From: Actinomycetota bacterium
Lineage (GTDB): Bacteria > Actinomycetota > Thermoleophilia > Gaiellales > Gaiellaceae
Direction: 5' to 3'
Assembly (NCBI GenBank): GCA_013813345.1
Contig: JACCRW010000308.1
Span: forward strand, 1-5,172
DNA: 5,172 nucleotides
Shown: one piece after another, positions 4,961 through 5,172 of the stretch
Position numbering within the stretch: the stretch's first letter is position 1
How the letters are laid out: every line of letters begins with the position of its first letter
Notes under the pieces: model-generated
The model's input: only the letters and a program-made list of their open reading frames with translations
Databases searched by the model: none
Told to the model about the DNA's origin: nothing
Made by a program: the position numbers and the translations under genes

Positions 4961-5172
4961 ATGGCCGACATCCGCACTGAGCTGCGCGCGTTCGCGCTCG
5001 GCCTTCCCGAGACGACGGAGGAGTTTCCGTGGGGCGATCGGGTCGCGAAGGTGCGCGGCAAGATCTTCGTCTTCCTCGGCGACGCGCCGGCCGACGCCGG
5101 CTCGATCACGGTCAAGCTCGACGAGGCGCACGACCACGCGCTCTCGATCGACGGCGCCGAGCCGACCGGCTA
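4961..5172 (+). CDS. MmcQ/YjbR family protein (3' partial)
   Basis: The first 70 residues are present and the frame is open to the window end. The sequence fits the N-terminus of MmcQ/YjbR (DUF419) proteins: a leading helix (DIRTELRAFALGLPETTEEF), the W-G-D turn (PWGDRVAKVRGKIFVFLGD), then the strand SITVKLDEAHDHAL. These are small cytoplasmic proteins with a CyaY-like fold, often named DNA-binding, though a biochemical role is not settled. ATG 4961 is supported by the match to the family start and by a -10-like hexamer 7 bases upstream. A GGAGGG at 4935-4940 on the same strand is too far from the ATG (20 bases) to serve as its ribosome site. It diverges from mrp with 30 bases between starts. 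Confidence 0.85.
   Translation, partial: MADIRTELRAFALGLPETTEEFPWGDRVAKVRGKIFVFLGDAPADAGSITVKLDEAHDHALSIDGAEPTG

Noticed and set aside
4931..5137. N-terminal extension of mrp to 5137
   Set aside because: It would run antisense through a recognisable MmcQ/YjbR gene, and Mrp proteins start close to the DUF59 domain as at ATG 4930.

Overview
The window is GC-rich with strongly GC-biased third codon positions, GTG and TTG starts beside ATG, and short or overlapping gene junctions. Together with the actinobacterial flavour of the proteins (a cupin-TPR protein, Mrp without a Cys-x-x-Cys motif, an HAD-IB hydrolase), this suggests a high-GC actinobacterium. Thermoleophilia (Gaiellales/Solirubrobacterales) is my best guess, but it rests on protein style only. 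No rRNA, tRNA, CRISPR array, insertion sequence or phage gene is visible.

Left part, plus strand. The 3' end of an unrecognised gene (to 268) is followed by a 124-base spacer. The spacer carries two nearly identical perfect palindromes (267-293 and 352-376) with arms CTTGTGTTG / CAACACAAG around a 3-base centre. Next come a DUF1028 protein (predicted Ntn-hydrolase fold, 393-1205) and a cupin plus TPR protein (1202-1813). These two are joined by a TTGA start/stop overlap with a good Shine-Dalgarno, so they look like one translationally coupled unit. A separate TPR gene (1884-2354) follows, with its own -10-like element placed for a leaderless transcript and with noticeably less GC-biased codons.

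Right part, minus strand. Reading leftward from 4930 is a tightly packed three-gene unit. It comprises Mrp/ApbC (Fe-S cluster carrier P-loop ATPase), an HAD-IB phosphatase with a C-terminal membrane helix, and a compact, divergent member of the Ldh2 malate/lactate dehydrogenase family. The junctions overlap by 4 and 11 bases, and the unit ends against the TPR gene, with the two stop codons sharing one CTAG. Divergent from mrp, 30 bases away, begins an MmcQ/YjbR-family gene that runs off the window.

Most of this is ordinary housekeeping or accessory content. The parts worth a second look are the paired palindromes (84 bp centre to centre), the repeated placement of TANNNT 6-7 bases before the start codon of unit-leading genes, the back-to-back overlapping promoters at mrp/yjbR, and the shortened Ldh2-like enzyme. 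I see no convincing novel multi-gene system.
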